A stretch of 24,918 bases of DNA, taken from contig JAZDLC010000067.1 of NCBI GenBank assembly GCA_043802345.1, positions 1-24,918 on the forward strand. The letters run 5' to 3'. Within the stretch, counting starts at the first letter, position 1. Each line of letters opens with the position of its first letter. The stretch comes from JAZDLC01 sp043802345 (GTDB lineage Bacteria; Planctomycetota; B15-G4; JADJEK01). A program made the position numbers and the translations under genes. Below the pieces are notes generated by a model. It did not search any database, was not told the origin of the DNA, and saw nothing but the letters and a program-made list of their open reading frames with translations. Positions 1 to 6,041 of the stretch are shown here, in pieces.

Positions 1-1
1 T

Positions 2-247
2 GACCTGCGCCATGCCTTCGGCTCCCAGCTCGCCGCCGCCGGCGTCCCACTGACGCACATCCAGCGGCTCATGGGCCACAAGGCGATCGCCACCACGATG
101 CGCTACGCGAAGCACCAGCCAGACGATGCCGGCCGTCTCGCAATCGCCCGACTCGAACAGGCCCGCCATTCGAACAGTTCGGCGTCGACCGAAGGCGACG
201 TTGCACATGCACCCGACCGCTCGAACCCCTGGAGAGAGAGCCCATGA
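2..247 (+). CDS. Tyrosine recombinase (integrase), C-terminal end only
   Basis: The frame is open from the window edge and ends at the TGA at 245-247, so only the last 81 residues are present. They carry the end of the catalytic domain of the tyrosine recombinase family: DLRHAF (the Arg of the HxxR box; the His would lie just outside the window), RLMGHK (third-box His) and MRYAKH (nucleophilic Tyr). The roughly 40 residues after the Tyr are a low-complexity tail. These enzymes cut and rejoin DNA at attachment sites to integrate or excise mobile elements. The nearby tRNA-Leu fragment at 2251-2312 is a plausible target site, which would make this the element's own integrase. Xer-like phage or island integrase is the likely type; the N-terminal arm-binding domain lies outside the window. 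Confidence 0.9.
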   Translation, partial: DLRHAFGSQLAAAGVPLTHIQRLMGHKAIATTMRYAKHQPDDAGRLAIARLEQARHSNSSASTEGDVAHAPDRSNPWRESP

Positions 248-275
248 CAAGAGACAAGAGGGAGGATTCTAGAAC

Positions 276-605
276 ATGATGTGGAAGGCAGTGCAGCAGC
301 GAGAATGCATGGAATGTGGAAAAACCGCGTCCATTGAGGTGACCGTCCAAGATGGCCCCATTCCCAGGATCGGCGAGACCATCGTCGTGAATCCAAGCCC
401 TGGCCTGGTCTTGTACGTCGATGAAGCTCCCTACCGGTGCACTTCCGATCGGGTCGGGACAGTCATCGGCGCCGTGGTGGAAAACGTGGTCTACTGGCTG
501 ACCCCACCGGAGGGGGAGGTTCTGCTGGAACTCTCCGAGGAAAAAGGGTCTTGTCCTCGGTGTGACCCGTTTATGGAGCCGATTCCAACCAATCCGGCAC
601 CGTGA
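276..605 (+). CDS. Small hypothetical protein with two CxxC pairs
   Basis: A 109-residue protein of unknown function. A good Shine-Dalgarno (GGGAGG, 260-265) lies 10 bases before the ATG at 276; a second ATG follows directly. Visible features are CMEC at residues 11-14 and CPRC at 93-96, near opposite ends, so the chain may close into a zinc-ribbon-like fold. Between them is a mostly beta-like segment with an extra Cys at 55. There is no signal peptide or membrane segment. It starts 28 bases after the integrase stop in the same direction, so it may be cotranscribed with it. It ends 11 bases before the stop of the convergent SecB-like gene. Zinc binding is inference from Cys spacing only. Confidence 0.7.
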   Translation: MMWKAVQQRECMECGKTASIEVTVQDGPIPRIGETIVVNPSPGLVLYVDEAPYRCTSDRVGTVIGAVVENVVYWLTPPEGEVLLELSEEKGSCPRCDPFMEPIPTNPAP

Positions 606-616
606 CGAGAGGATCT

Positions 617-1033
617 CTACTTGGGAGTTCTAGGAACCGTGAAGTTCATCGGCGGAAGGATGACCTGAATCAACCCGGCTCGGCGACAGAGATCGCTGAT
701 CGCCTCTCGCGCGAAGCCGTAGAGGAACGCTGGAGCATGCACCCTCTGGACCGACTCGATATCCACGTCGCTTTCATTCTCGACGAGGAATCTCGCTGAG
801 AAAGTTGCAGCAGCCTTCCAAAGATCCTTCTTCTCATCGACAGTTCCGCTGACAACCACAGTGAGCCGGTGCTCCATGCCGACATCCCTCTGAATCGGCG
901 CGTGCGTCTGGATCTGAAAACTGACCCTGTTCGTCGTCTCTTTCGTTGGGTCTTCAATGGTCCAAGCAAAACTCATCTCAACTAGGTTGACCTGAGTGAC
1001 TGAATAGCCCTTCGTTGGTACTGGATCGGTCAT
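617..1033 (-). CDS. SecB-like chaperone (possible TAC-type chaperone)
   Basis: A 138-residue protein that resembles SecB in size and layout. The beta-rich core (about residues 12-100) leads into a C-terminal block, LYGFAREAISDL at 104-115 and VILPPMNF at 124-131. These match the conserved SecB helix (YAREAISNLV type) and the following LxPVNF type motif. SecB is a homotetrameric export chaperone that holds precursors unfolded. Solitary SecB-like genes on islands often belong to toxin-antitoxin-chaperone (TAC) loci, where the chaperone stabilises an aggregation-prone antitoxin. This one starts within the last codons of the unknown gene upstream (ATGA, 4-bp overlap) and is the third gene of the 617-2015 operon, the position of the chaperone in the classical mycobacterial TAC. 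SecB-like homology is fairly firm; the TAC role is inference. Confidence 0.75.
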   Translation of the reverse strand: MTDPVPTKGYSVTQVNLVEMSFAWTIEDPTKETTNRVSFQIQTHAPIQRDVGMEHRLTVVVSGTVDEKKDLWKAAATFSARFLVENESDVDIESVQRVHAPAFLYGFAREAISDLCRRAGLIQVILPPMNFTVPRTPK

Positions 1034-1605
1034 GCCGCCTCCGCCATCTCCTCCGCTTCCTCACGTTCGTACTCGGGAGGAGGGCCCACGATGCACTCGA
1101 AATTGACCGAGCCTGCGTTGAGATTTCCAATTGGTGTCCAGTCACCGTGAGGACAACTAGCACCTGACACCAGGCCGAAATCCGGAACTACCAACCTCCC
1201 TCCGGCAATCTCCTTGAACCGTGCATCGAGGTGAACGGGCAACGACGGGGGGAGCACCGAAATGGTGAAGGACCGAGCAACGGTTGGAGTGTACGCGTCG
1301 AAAACGACGCCAAAAGCAGCTCTCACATCCTCCTCGGTCCGAACATGCCCCTCGCGAGGATGCGCCCAGACGATCGATGCCCCAGCGCCATCCACCGCGA
1401 ATTCGCGAGATACGATCTTTCGCAGCAGCTTTCGCTGGAGATCTCGGGCATCTCGACCAAGTGCACCAACCACATTGTACTGCAGTACCATCCCCTCGTC
1501 GGCACCCGCGCATCGCGTCACGAAGACCGGGTACGGAAACACCTGATCGCGTAGCTCCCTCAGCACCTCTCGAGCTATCTGCATATCTGGAGCAACGTCG
1601 CTCAT
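1030..1605 (-). CDS. Unknown protein, middle gene of the HEPN / SecB-like operon
   Basis: A 191-residue protein that I do not recognise. The N-terminal two-thirds look like an alpha/beta domain (helix at about 8-20, a strand near 25-30, a basic helix LQRKLLRKIV at about 56-65). The C-terminal third contains Cys151 and Cys171 and ends in an acidic helical tail (about 177-191). There is no helix-turn-helix, no GSxxxxD nucleotidyltransferase motif and no signal peptide. The gene overlaps its neighbours on both sides by 4 bp (ATGA), so translation is probably coupled and the product likely works with the HEPN-like and SecB-like proteins. In TAC loci the middle gene is the antitoxin with a C-terminal chaperone-addiction region. 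The last ~60 residues could serve that role, but this rests only on position. Confidence 0.75.
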   Translation of the reverse strand: MSDVAPDMQIAREVLRELRDQVFPYPVFVTRCAGADEGMVLQYNVVGALGRDARDLQRKLLRKIVSREFAVDGAGASIVWAHPREGHVRTEEDVRAAFGVVFDAYTPTVARSFTISVLPPSLPVHLDARFKEIAGGRLVVPDFGLVSGASCPHGDWTPIGNLNAGSVNFECIVGPPPEYEREEAEEMAEAA

Positions 1606-2015
1606 GGATTCACACCTAGTCCTTCGAGAAGTGCCCTCAGCTCTCTGAGATCTTCCAATACGTGGGTGCGTTTGGGGCTTCCTGGACCGTAGTCTGCCTC
1701 GATTCGCCTCTGTTTCAGATCCGCGTAGCGCACCGAGTTCTCCGTGGCATCCTGCCGATTCCAGCCACTCCCAAGAAAAGCGGCCCGGGCGTTGCTTTGG
1801 ACCCGTCCATGGTCCCAGTTTCCTCTTTCGTTCTTCAGAGCCTCTGGGTTTAGCCCCCTCGCGAGCAATCTCGCGATAACCGCCTGGAACAGGGCGTAGT
1901 AGTTCCTTGTCGCTGCTGGCCGGTGGTGCTCTCCAGGAGGTTGAAAACCCATCAGAACTTCGGACGCGCGATAGTTTGCTCGGGATCGATCTCGGAACTC
2001 CTCGGGCGACGACAT
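1602..2015 (-). CDS. HEPN-domain-like protein (possible toxin)
   Basis: A 137-residue all-helical protein resembling HEPN proteins of the RxxADY group. It has an early helix (SRANYRASEVLM, 11-22), the helix TRNYYALFQAVIARLL (36-51) and the late signature RRIEADYG (103-110). Many HEPN proteins are RNA-cutting toxins with an Rx4-6H site. Here the corresponding RNYYALF segment is followed by Gln44 where related proteins carry His, so the usual nuclease site looks incomplete. The ATG at 2013-2015 has a modest GAGGG about 11 bases upstream. It is the first gene of the 617-2015 operon and overlaps the next gene by 4 bp, which is the toxin position in many TA loci. Alternatives are an inactive HEPN partner or a plain RNA-binding protein. 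Confidence 0.7.
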   Translation of the reverse strand: MSSPEEFRDRSRANYRASEVLMGFQPPGEHHRPAATRNYYALFQAVIARLLARGLNPEALKNERGNWDHGRVQSNARAAFLGSGWNRQDATENSVRYADLKQRRIEADYGPGSPKRTHVLEDLRELRALLEGLGVNP

Positions 2016-2154
2016 GGGTTGCTATCCCTCTTCTTGCTTTCAGTAGCAGAATACCGCACCACCGGCCGCCGCCACATCACTTTCGCTGTTGCGGCTCAGA
2101 GAGAGCTTTTCTCGCTCGCCGGTACTGTTCTGTGGCGGTGGCGGACCAGTGCAC

Positions 2155-2175
2155 AAGGGCACACGTAAGGGCACA
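2155..2175. repeat. Tandem AAGGGCACA repeat beside the attachment site
   Basis: AAGGGCACA occurs at 2155-2163 and again at 2167-2175, a 12-bp period. The pair lies 75 bp from the tRNA fragment, in the non-coding stretch between the HEPN-like gene and the attachment site. Short direct repeats in this position can be arm-type integrase binding sites. I see nothing else definable in 2016-2250. Confidence 0.4.
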
Positions 2176-2250
2176 TGACCGAAACTCCATGCATTCAATC
2201 CTCCGTAATACGATTACAGCAAATGGGTTGCAGCATCCTCACGGTACATC

Positions 2251-2312
2251 CGCGCCAGATTTAGGATCTGGTGCCGAAAGGCGTGGGGGTTCGAGTCCCC
2301 CCTCTCGCACCA
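2251..2312 (+). other. tRNA-Leu(UAG) 3' fragment: probable attachment site of the island
   Basis: This is the 3' part of a leucine tRNA gene. It has an anticodon stem CCAGA/TCTGG (2255-2259 with 2267-2271) and loop TTTAGGA with anticodon TAG at 2262-2264. The long class II variable arm is TGCC-GAAA-GGCG. The T arm is GGGGG/CCCCC around TTCGAGT (2285-2301). The 3' acceptor strand is CTCTCGC followed by A and CCA (2302-2312). The matching 5' acceptor strand (GCGAGAG) and D arm are absent upstream, and tRNA-like sequence begins abruptly at about 2251. This is the displaced 3' end expected when an element integrates by a tyrosine recombinase, crossing over near the anticodon arm. The intact copy should lie at the far end of the island. 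It is not a functional tRNA gene as it stands. Confidence 0.85.
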
Positions 2313-2356
2313 TGCGGCCCTTGACGGGATGGCCGGGGAATCCACCCTCCACCGGA

Positions 2357-2380
2357 GCGCCCTCCCGGGTAACCGGGCGC
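2357..2380 (+). terminator. GC-rich hairpin downstream of the tRNA fragment
   Basis: Inner stem CCCGG/CCGGG (2364-2368 with 2373-2377) around GTAA, or alternatively GCGCCC/GGGCGC (2357-2362 with 2375-2380). A pyrimidine-rich but not T-only stretch follows. It could be the original terminator of the tRNA-Leu gene, left on the chromosomal side after integration. The stretch 2313-2435 holds no gene. Confidence 0.35.
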
Positions 2381-2435
2381 CCTTCGCTTCGTCCTCGTTC
2401 CCGAACCGAGGCTCGGCGCTGGAGGGCATGGCGAC

Positions 2436-3380
2436 TTGGAACAGAGAGACTACCCGCGCGACGATTTCGACGGCCCCTGGAAGGAAGCGCTGGAGATCTA
2501 CTTCGAGGACGCTCTCCGCCTCCTGATTCCGGACCTTCATGCCGCCATCGACTGGAATCAGGAGGTCGCATTCCTCGACAAGGAGCTGCAGAGTTTCTTC
2601 CCGGATGAAGGCAGCGGCAAGGGAATCGTCGATCTGCTTGCGCGGGTCATGACGCAGAAAGGCACACCCGCCCGGATTCTGCTCCATGTCGAAGTCCAGG
2701 GGAATGTGGATCGATCGTTCGCCCTGCGCATGTACCAGTATCAGTACAAGGCGTTCGACCACTCCGGACTCCCGGTCGAGAGCGTCGCCATTCTCGCCGA
2801 CCTCAGCCCGTCCTTCCGCCCGGACCATTTCGAACAGGTCGCACTGCATACTCGGATCCGATTCGACTTCACGACCGTCAAGCTGCTCGACTTCGAGGAC
2901 CGCGTCGACGAACTGGGAACCAGCGACAACCCGTTCGCCATGTTCGTGCTGGCGTATCTCCGCGCGCGGCGGAATCGGGATGGCGAGAGGCGGTACCGGT
3001 ACAAGATCGAGCTGGTGCGCCTCCTGTACGACAGAGATTTCGACCGCGTGGACGTGGTACAATTGCTGCGGTTGCTCGACAAGGTCATCGGGCTGCCGCA
3101 CGACCTCAGAAGACCGTTCCAGCATGCCGTCACGCAGATCGAGGAGGATCGGACGATGACCAGTTACGGGAGCCTCGAGGAGTTGGCGATGGAGAAGTAC
3201 TCTCGCAGAGCGATCCTGACCGTGATGGAAACGCGGTTCGGGACCCTGCCTCCAGAGCTCAGTGCGGCCCTGGAGCAAATCGAGTACCTCGACATCCTGG
3301 ACGGACTTGTCCGCCAGGCGGTGCTGGTCGAGGACGTCGAAACCTACCTCACAGCCGTGAGAAAGCACGTCCCCTCCTGA
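2436..3380 (+). CDS. Rpn-family recombination-promoting nuclease / putative transposase
   Basis: A 314-residue protein of the Rpn family (PD-(D/E)XK-type DNA endonucleases that stimulate RecA-independent recombination). The nuclease signature is visible: Asp66 in GIVDLL, then LLHVEVQG (82-89) with Glu86-x-Gln88, followed by FALRMYQYQYK typical of the family. Later blocks are VKLLDFEDRV and NPFAMFVLAYLRAR, then a helical C-terminus. The start is the TTG at 2436, with GGAGGG (2421-2426) 9 bases upstream; the ATG at 2428 is out of frame. The length fits the family. The gene lies just on the chromosomal side of the tRNA fragment. Such genes are often multi-copy and mobile, so this one may be a separate insertion. 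Its biological role in the host is unknown. Confidence 0.85.
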   Translation: MEQRDYPRDDFDGPWKEALEIYFEDALRLLIPDLHAAIDWNQEVAFLDKELQSFFPDEGSGKGIVDLLARVMTQKGTPARILLHVEVQGNVDRSFALRMYQYQYKAFDHSGLPVESVAILADLSPSFRPDHFEQVALHTRIRFDFTTVKLLDFEDRVDELGTSDNPFAMFVLAYLRARRNRDGERRYRYKIELVRLLYDRDFDRVDVVQLLRLLDKVIGLPHDLRRPFQHAVTQIEEDRTMTSYGSLEELAMEKYSRRAILTVMETRFGTLPPELSAALEQIEYLDILDGLVRQAVLVEDVETYLTAVRKHVPS

Positions 3381-3425
3381 GGGCCAGTCCGATTCTCCGG
3401 TGGCCCGGCGAGCAAGTCGGGAGCG

Positions 3426-3669
3426 CTCTCCCCTGGCCGCAGCCACCGGCCCCCTTCGTGCTCTTCGTGCTACTTGCCTCGAACTTCTTCGCGGCGCGCG
3501 TAGATCTTTCCATACTCGTACTCAGCGAAGCGGTACTCGTACTCGAACCCCCCACGCGGGTCGGCCTTCGACGATTCGAGTGCGCGTACGAGTACGGGAT
3601 CGATGCCCGGCACCTCTCTCTTTGGTTGCGGCCACCGCCCCCCCCTCATGCTCTTCATGCCCTTCATGG
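3426..3669. repeat. Intergenic repeat cassette: imperfect direct repeats around an inverted-repeat core
   Basis: The 303-bp gap between the Rpn nuclease and flotillin genes is organised, not random. Two imperfect ~45-bp direct repeats (3426-3470 and 3616-3660) share the layout CTCTC, GGNNGCNGCCACCG, a C-run, then CTCTTCRTGC. The second is followed by one more TTCATG unit to 3669. Between them lie TACTCGTACTC at 3513-3523 and 3534-3544. An inverted repeat joins 3533-3541 with 3587-3595 and 3541-3547 with 3575-3581 (5-nt bulge). Read on the reverse strand, 3470-3667 is open and would encode a peptide containing EYEYRFAEYEY, a translation of the repeat. I recall similar (CATGAAGRG)n-rich cassettes between genes in other large GC-rich genomes, but cannot check this here. 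Confidence 0.5.
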
Positions 3670-3683
3670 TTCAGCTCTGACGA

Positions 3684-5291
3684 TCAGCCGTCCTGCCCCT
3701 TCTTCTCGGCTCCTTCCTTGGCCTCCGGCTTGGCCGCGTCTTTCTTGCTCTCCTTGGCCGGAGCGGGCTCCTCCTGCTTCACGAGCCTGCCGAAGAACTC
3801 CGGCATCTCGACGCCGCCGACGTCCTTCATGATCTGCATCATCGGCGGGATGGCTCCGCCCAGGCTCTTCAGGAAGCCCGAGGTGGCGCTGCCGTTCCCG
3901 CCGGCGTTGCCGCCGTCCCAGACGATGACCTTGTCGAACTTGATGTTGGAGATCGCCTTTGCCGCGGTCTCCGAGAGATGATCGAGGTGCTCCAGCATCA
4001 GCATCTGGAACGCCTCGTGCGACCCGCCACACGCCTGGACGATGCTGCGCAGACCTTCGCCCTTCTTCGCCAGGATCTCGTACTGGCCCCGGGCCGTTGC
4101 GTCGAGCCTCGCGAAGATGGCCGACGCCTCGCCTTCCGCCTCGATCCGCCGCCTTTCGGCCACGGCCTCCGCGTCGACGATCACCTTCGCCTTTTGTGCC
4201 TTGGCCACCGCCTCCAGCTCGGCCCTTTTTTCCGCCTCCTGCTTGGCGGCCATCGCCAGGGCCGCCTTGGTCTCCGCGTGGTACTGCGCCTCGAGCACTC
4301 CGGCCTCCGCCTCGCGCTTTCGCGTCTCGCCGATTTGGTACGCCTCCGCTTCCTTGACCTTCAGGGTGGCATTCACGTCGGCGATCTGCGCCTTCGATAG
4401 GTTCTCGCCGGTGACCGCCTTGGCGTTGGCGCTTGCCACCTGGATGCGCATCTCCCTTTCCGCATCCTTGATCATCGACTCCTGCTCGAAGCGGGCCGTC
4501 TCCTCGCCGACCGCCTTTTCCTTCTCCAGCACGGCGAGCCTCACCGCCTGCTCCCGTTCCGCCTCCTTGGTGCCGATGCTCTGGAACTTGACCGCGTTTG
4601 CAACCTGGATCTGCCGTTCCCGCTGGTTCTCCGCCACACCGATGGCGCCCTTCTTCTCCTGCACCGCCACGTCCACCAGCGCCTGCTGGATCGCCTCGGA
4701 CGCCGCCTTGCGGCCGATCGCCTCGATATACCCAGACTCGTCGGTGATGTCGGTGATATTGACGTTGATCAGCACCAGCCCGATCTTCTCGAGTTCCGGC
4801 TCCAGAGAGCGCTGGATGCTCTCCAGGAACTTCTCGCGGTCCCGGTTGATGTCCTCGATCAGCATCGACGCGATCACCTGACGCAACTGGCCGAAGATGA
4901 TGTCCTCGGCCTGCTTCATGATCTCGGACGTGGAAAGCCCGAGCAGACGAATCGCCGCGTTCTGCATGGTGGGGCCCTGGGTCCCCACCGCCACCGTGAA
5001 CACGCTCGGAACATTGACCCGGATGTTCTCGATGGAGAGCGCGCCTTTCAGCGGAATCTCGATCTGGATCGGATCCAGGCCGATGTACGCGTAGTCCTGG
5101 ATCAGAGGCCAGATGAACGCGCCGCCGCCATGTAAGCACTTGGCGGACTGGCCGGAGGCGACCTTGCCGTACACCACGAGCACGCGGTTGCTGGGGCAGC
5201 GCTTGTAGCGCGTGACCACCATCATCAGCATCAGGAAGGCGACGAACAGCGCCGCCACGATGATTCCAATTGTGTACGGATTGTCAGGCAT
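3684..5291 (-). CDS. Flotillin-like SPFH-domain membrane scaffold protein
   Basis: A 535-residue flotillin-like protein. Residues about 8-28 form one N-terminal membrane segment. An SPFH/Band 7 domain follows (about 30-200), including EIPLKGALSIENIRVNVPSV and the VLINVNITDITDE strand. Next is a long Ala/Glu-rich coiled coil (about 215-420, with repeated KEAE and EAE motifs). A Gly-rich stretch (SGFLKSLGGAIPPMM) precedes a charged Lys/Glu/Ala tail. Bacterial flotillins oligomerise through the coiled coil and organise ordered membrane domains, facing the cytoplasm. The ATG shares one base with the stop of the NfeD-like gene (TGATG), so the two are translationally coupled, a common pairing. It ends at a TGA facing the repeat cassette; I see no convincing terminator. 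Confidence 0.93.
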   Translation of the reverse strand: MPDNPYTIGIIVAALFVAFLMLMMVVTRYKRCPSNRVLVVYGKVASGQSAKCLHGGGAFIWPLIQDYAYIGLDPIQIEIPLKGALSIENIRVNVPSVFTVAVGTQGPTMQNAAIRLLGLSTSEIMKQAEDIIFGQLRQVIASMLIEDINRDREKFLESIQRSLEPELEKIGLVLINVNITDITDESGYIEAIGRKAASEAIQQALVDVAVQEKKGAIGVAENQRERQIQVANAVKFQSIGTKEAEREQAVRLAVLEKEKAVGEETARFEQESMIKDAEREMRIQVASANAKAVTGENLSKAQIADVNATLKVKEAEAYQIGETRKREAEAGVLEAQYHAETKAALAMAAKQEAEKRAELEAVAKAQKAKVIVDAEAVAERRRIEAEGEASAIFARLDATARGQYEILAKKGEGLRSIVQACGGSHEAFQMLMLEHLDHLSETAAKAISNIKFDKVIVWDGGNAGGNGSATSGFLKSLGGAIPPMMQIMKDVGGVEMPEFFGRLVKQEEPAPAKESKKDAAKPEAKEGAEKKGQDG

Positions 5292-5866
5292 CAGTTGGCT
5301 CCCTCGTCCAGAGACACGACTTCCAGGGTGTCGTCCGCGGGTACGCCGACGATCCTGACCATTGAACCAGTCTTCAATTCCTTGCCGGCCGTCACCGCCT
5401 TGGCCTCGACCGTGCGGCCCTGAACGGCCACGGTCACCTTCCCCCTCCCCTGGTGATTCCCGGGGATGCTCAGGTAGACCTTCGCGGCGGAGCCGATCGA
5501 GTTGCGCAGGTCGACGTTCCCCGAGGACTGCAGCTTCGAGAGGCCGGCCATCAGCCAGGCCACGATGTAGAGCGCAGCCGAACCGGAGGCGACCGAGATC
5601 ATCAGCGTCGGCACCGCCGAGACGCCGCCGCGGGTGGAGGCCATGCCGGAGAGGCCGAAGAAGGTCACGAACGCGACCAGCGTCTTGAACGTCAGCACCT
5701 TGAAGAACGCGTCGGCGGCGTCGGCGTGCGCCTCGGCTCCCCCATCCATGTCCAGGTCACCGTCCAGGTCGGCGTCGGTGTCGCTGAATCCGATCAGCAC
5801 CATGATCACCTGCAAGGCGAGGATCCCGCCGCCGATGATCGAGCAGTAGAAGTAGACAGTTTCCAT
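5291..5866 (-). CDS. NfeD/YuaF-like membrane protein, flotillin partner
   Basis: A 191-residue membrane protein from the ATG at 5866. There is a first membrane segment (about 7-26), then a strongly acidic loop rich in Asp (DTDADLDGDLDMD at about 29-41). Two further hydrophobic segments follow (about 60-75 and 86-108). The C-terminal domain (about 118-188) is beta-rich and fits the OB fold of NfeD proteins (GSAAKVYLSIPG, GRGKVTVAVQG, GSMVRIVGV). NfeD-like proteins sit beside flotillin genes and help form or maintain the same membrane assemblies. An in-frame GTG at 5911 with an AGGTGG upstream would add 15 residues. I prefer 5866 because the hydrophobic segment then starts near the N-terminus as in the family, but the choice is open. 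Confidence 0.85.
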   Translation of the reverse strand: METVYFYCSIIGGGILALQVIMVLIGFSDTDADLDGDLDMDGGAEAHADAADAFFKVLTFKTLVAFVTFFGLSGMASTRGGVSAVPTLMISVASGSAALYIVAWLMAGLSKLQSSGNVDLRNSIGSAAKVYLSIPGNHQGRGKVTVAVQGRTVEAKAVTAGKELKTGSMVRIVGVPADDTLEVVSLDEGAN

Positions 5867-5980
5867 GATTCGACGCGTCCCGAAAAACCAGCCCGTGGTA
5901 GCTGGAGACACCTGCCGGGCTCCACCTACCCGCCACGTCGGGGATTATTCTAGGGAGGTGCGTTGCCGGGCACCACCGCA

Positions 5981-6013
5981 AACGGGGACCCGGCCGGCGG
6001 CCGGATCCCCGTT
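5981..6013 (-). terminator. Strong hairpin after the secreted-protein gene
   Basis: AACGGGGA (5981-5988) pairs perfectly with TCCCCGTT (6006-6013). The stem continues as CCGGCC/GGCCGG after one mismatch, leaving a 3-nt loop. It lies about 28 bases beyond the stop of the secreted-protein gene. There is no clear U-tract, so this is a GC-rich, U-poor terminator type or an mRNA-protecting hairpin. Confidence 0.6.
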
Positions 6014-6041
6014 CGACACGTCTCACTTCCCTATGGCTTTC

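Noticed and set aside
602..799. Forward 65-codon ORF overlapping the SecB-like gene
   Set aside because: It is antisense to the C-terminal SecB signature and has no recognisable sequence; the reverse-strand gene is clearly the real one.
1030..2015. HepT-MntA type HEPN/nucleotidyltransferase pair
   Set aside because: The partner of the HEPN-like protein lacks a GSxxxxD nucleotidyltransferase motif.
2251..2312. Complete, functional tRNA-Leu gene
   Set aside because: The 5' acceptor strand matching CTCTCGC and the D arm are absent upstream; only the 3' part is present.
1907..2608. Forward 233-codon ORF
   Set aside because: It runs through the HEPN gene start, the tRNA fragment and into the Rpn gene in another frame; a shadow of GC-rich sequence.
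2214..3446. Reverse 410-codon ORF opposite the Rpn nuclease
   Set aside because: It is antisense to a protein with clear family motifs; its sequence resembles no protein I know.
3470..3667. Reverse 65-codon ORF with EYEYRFAEYEY as a real gene
   Set aside because: Its sequence is a translation of the intergenic repeat, and it has no convincing ribosome site; described as a repeat instead.
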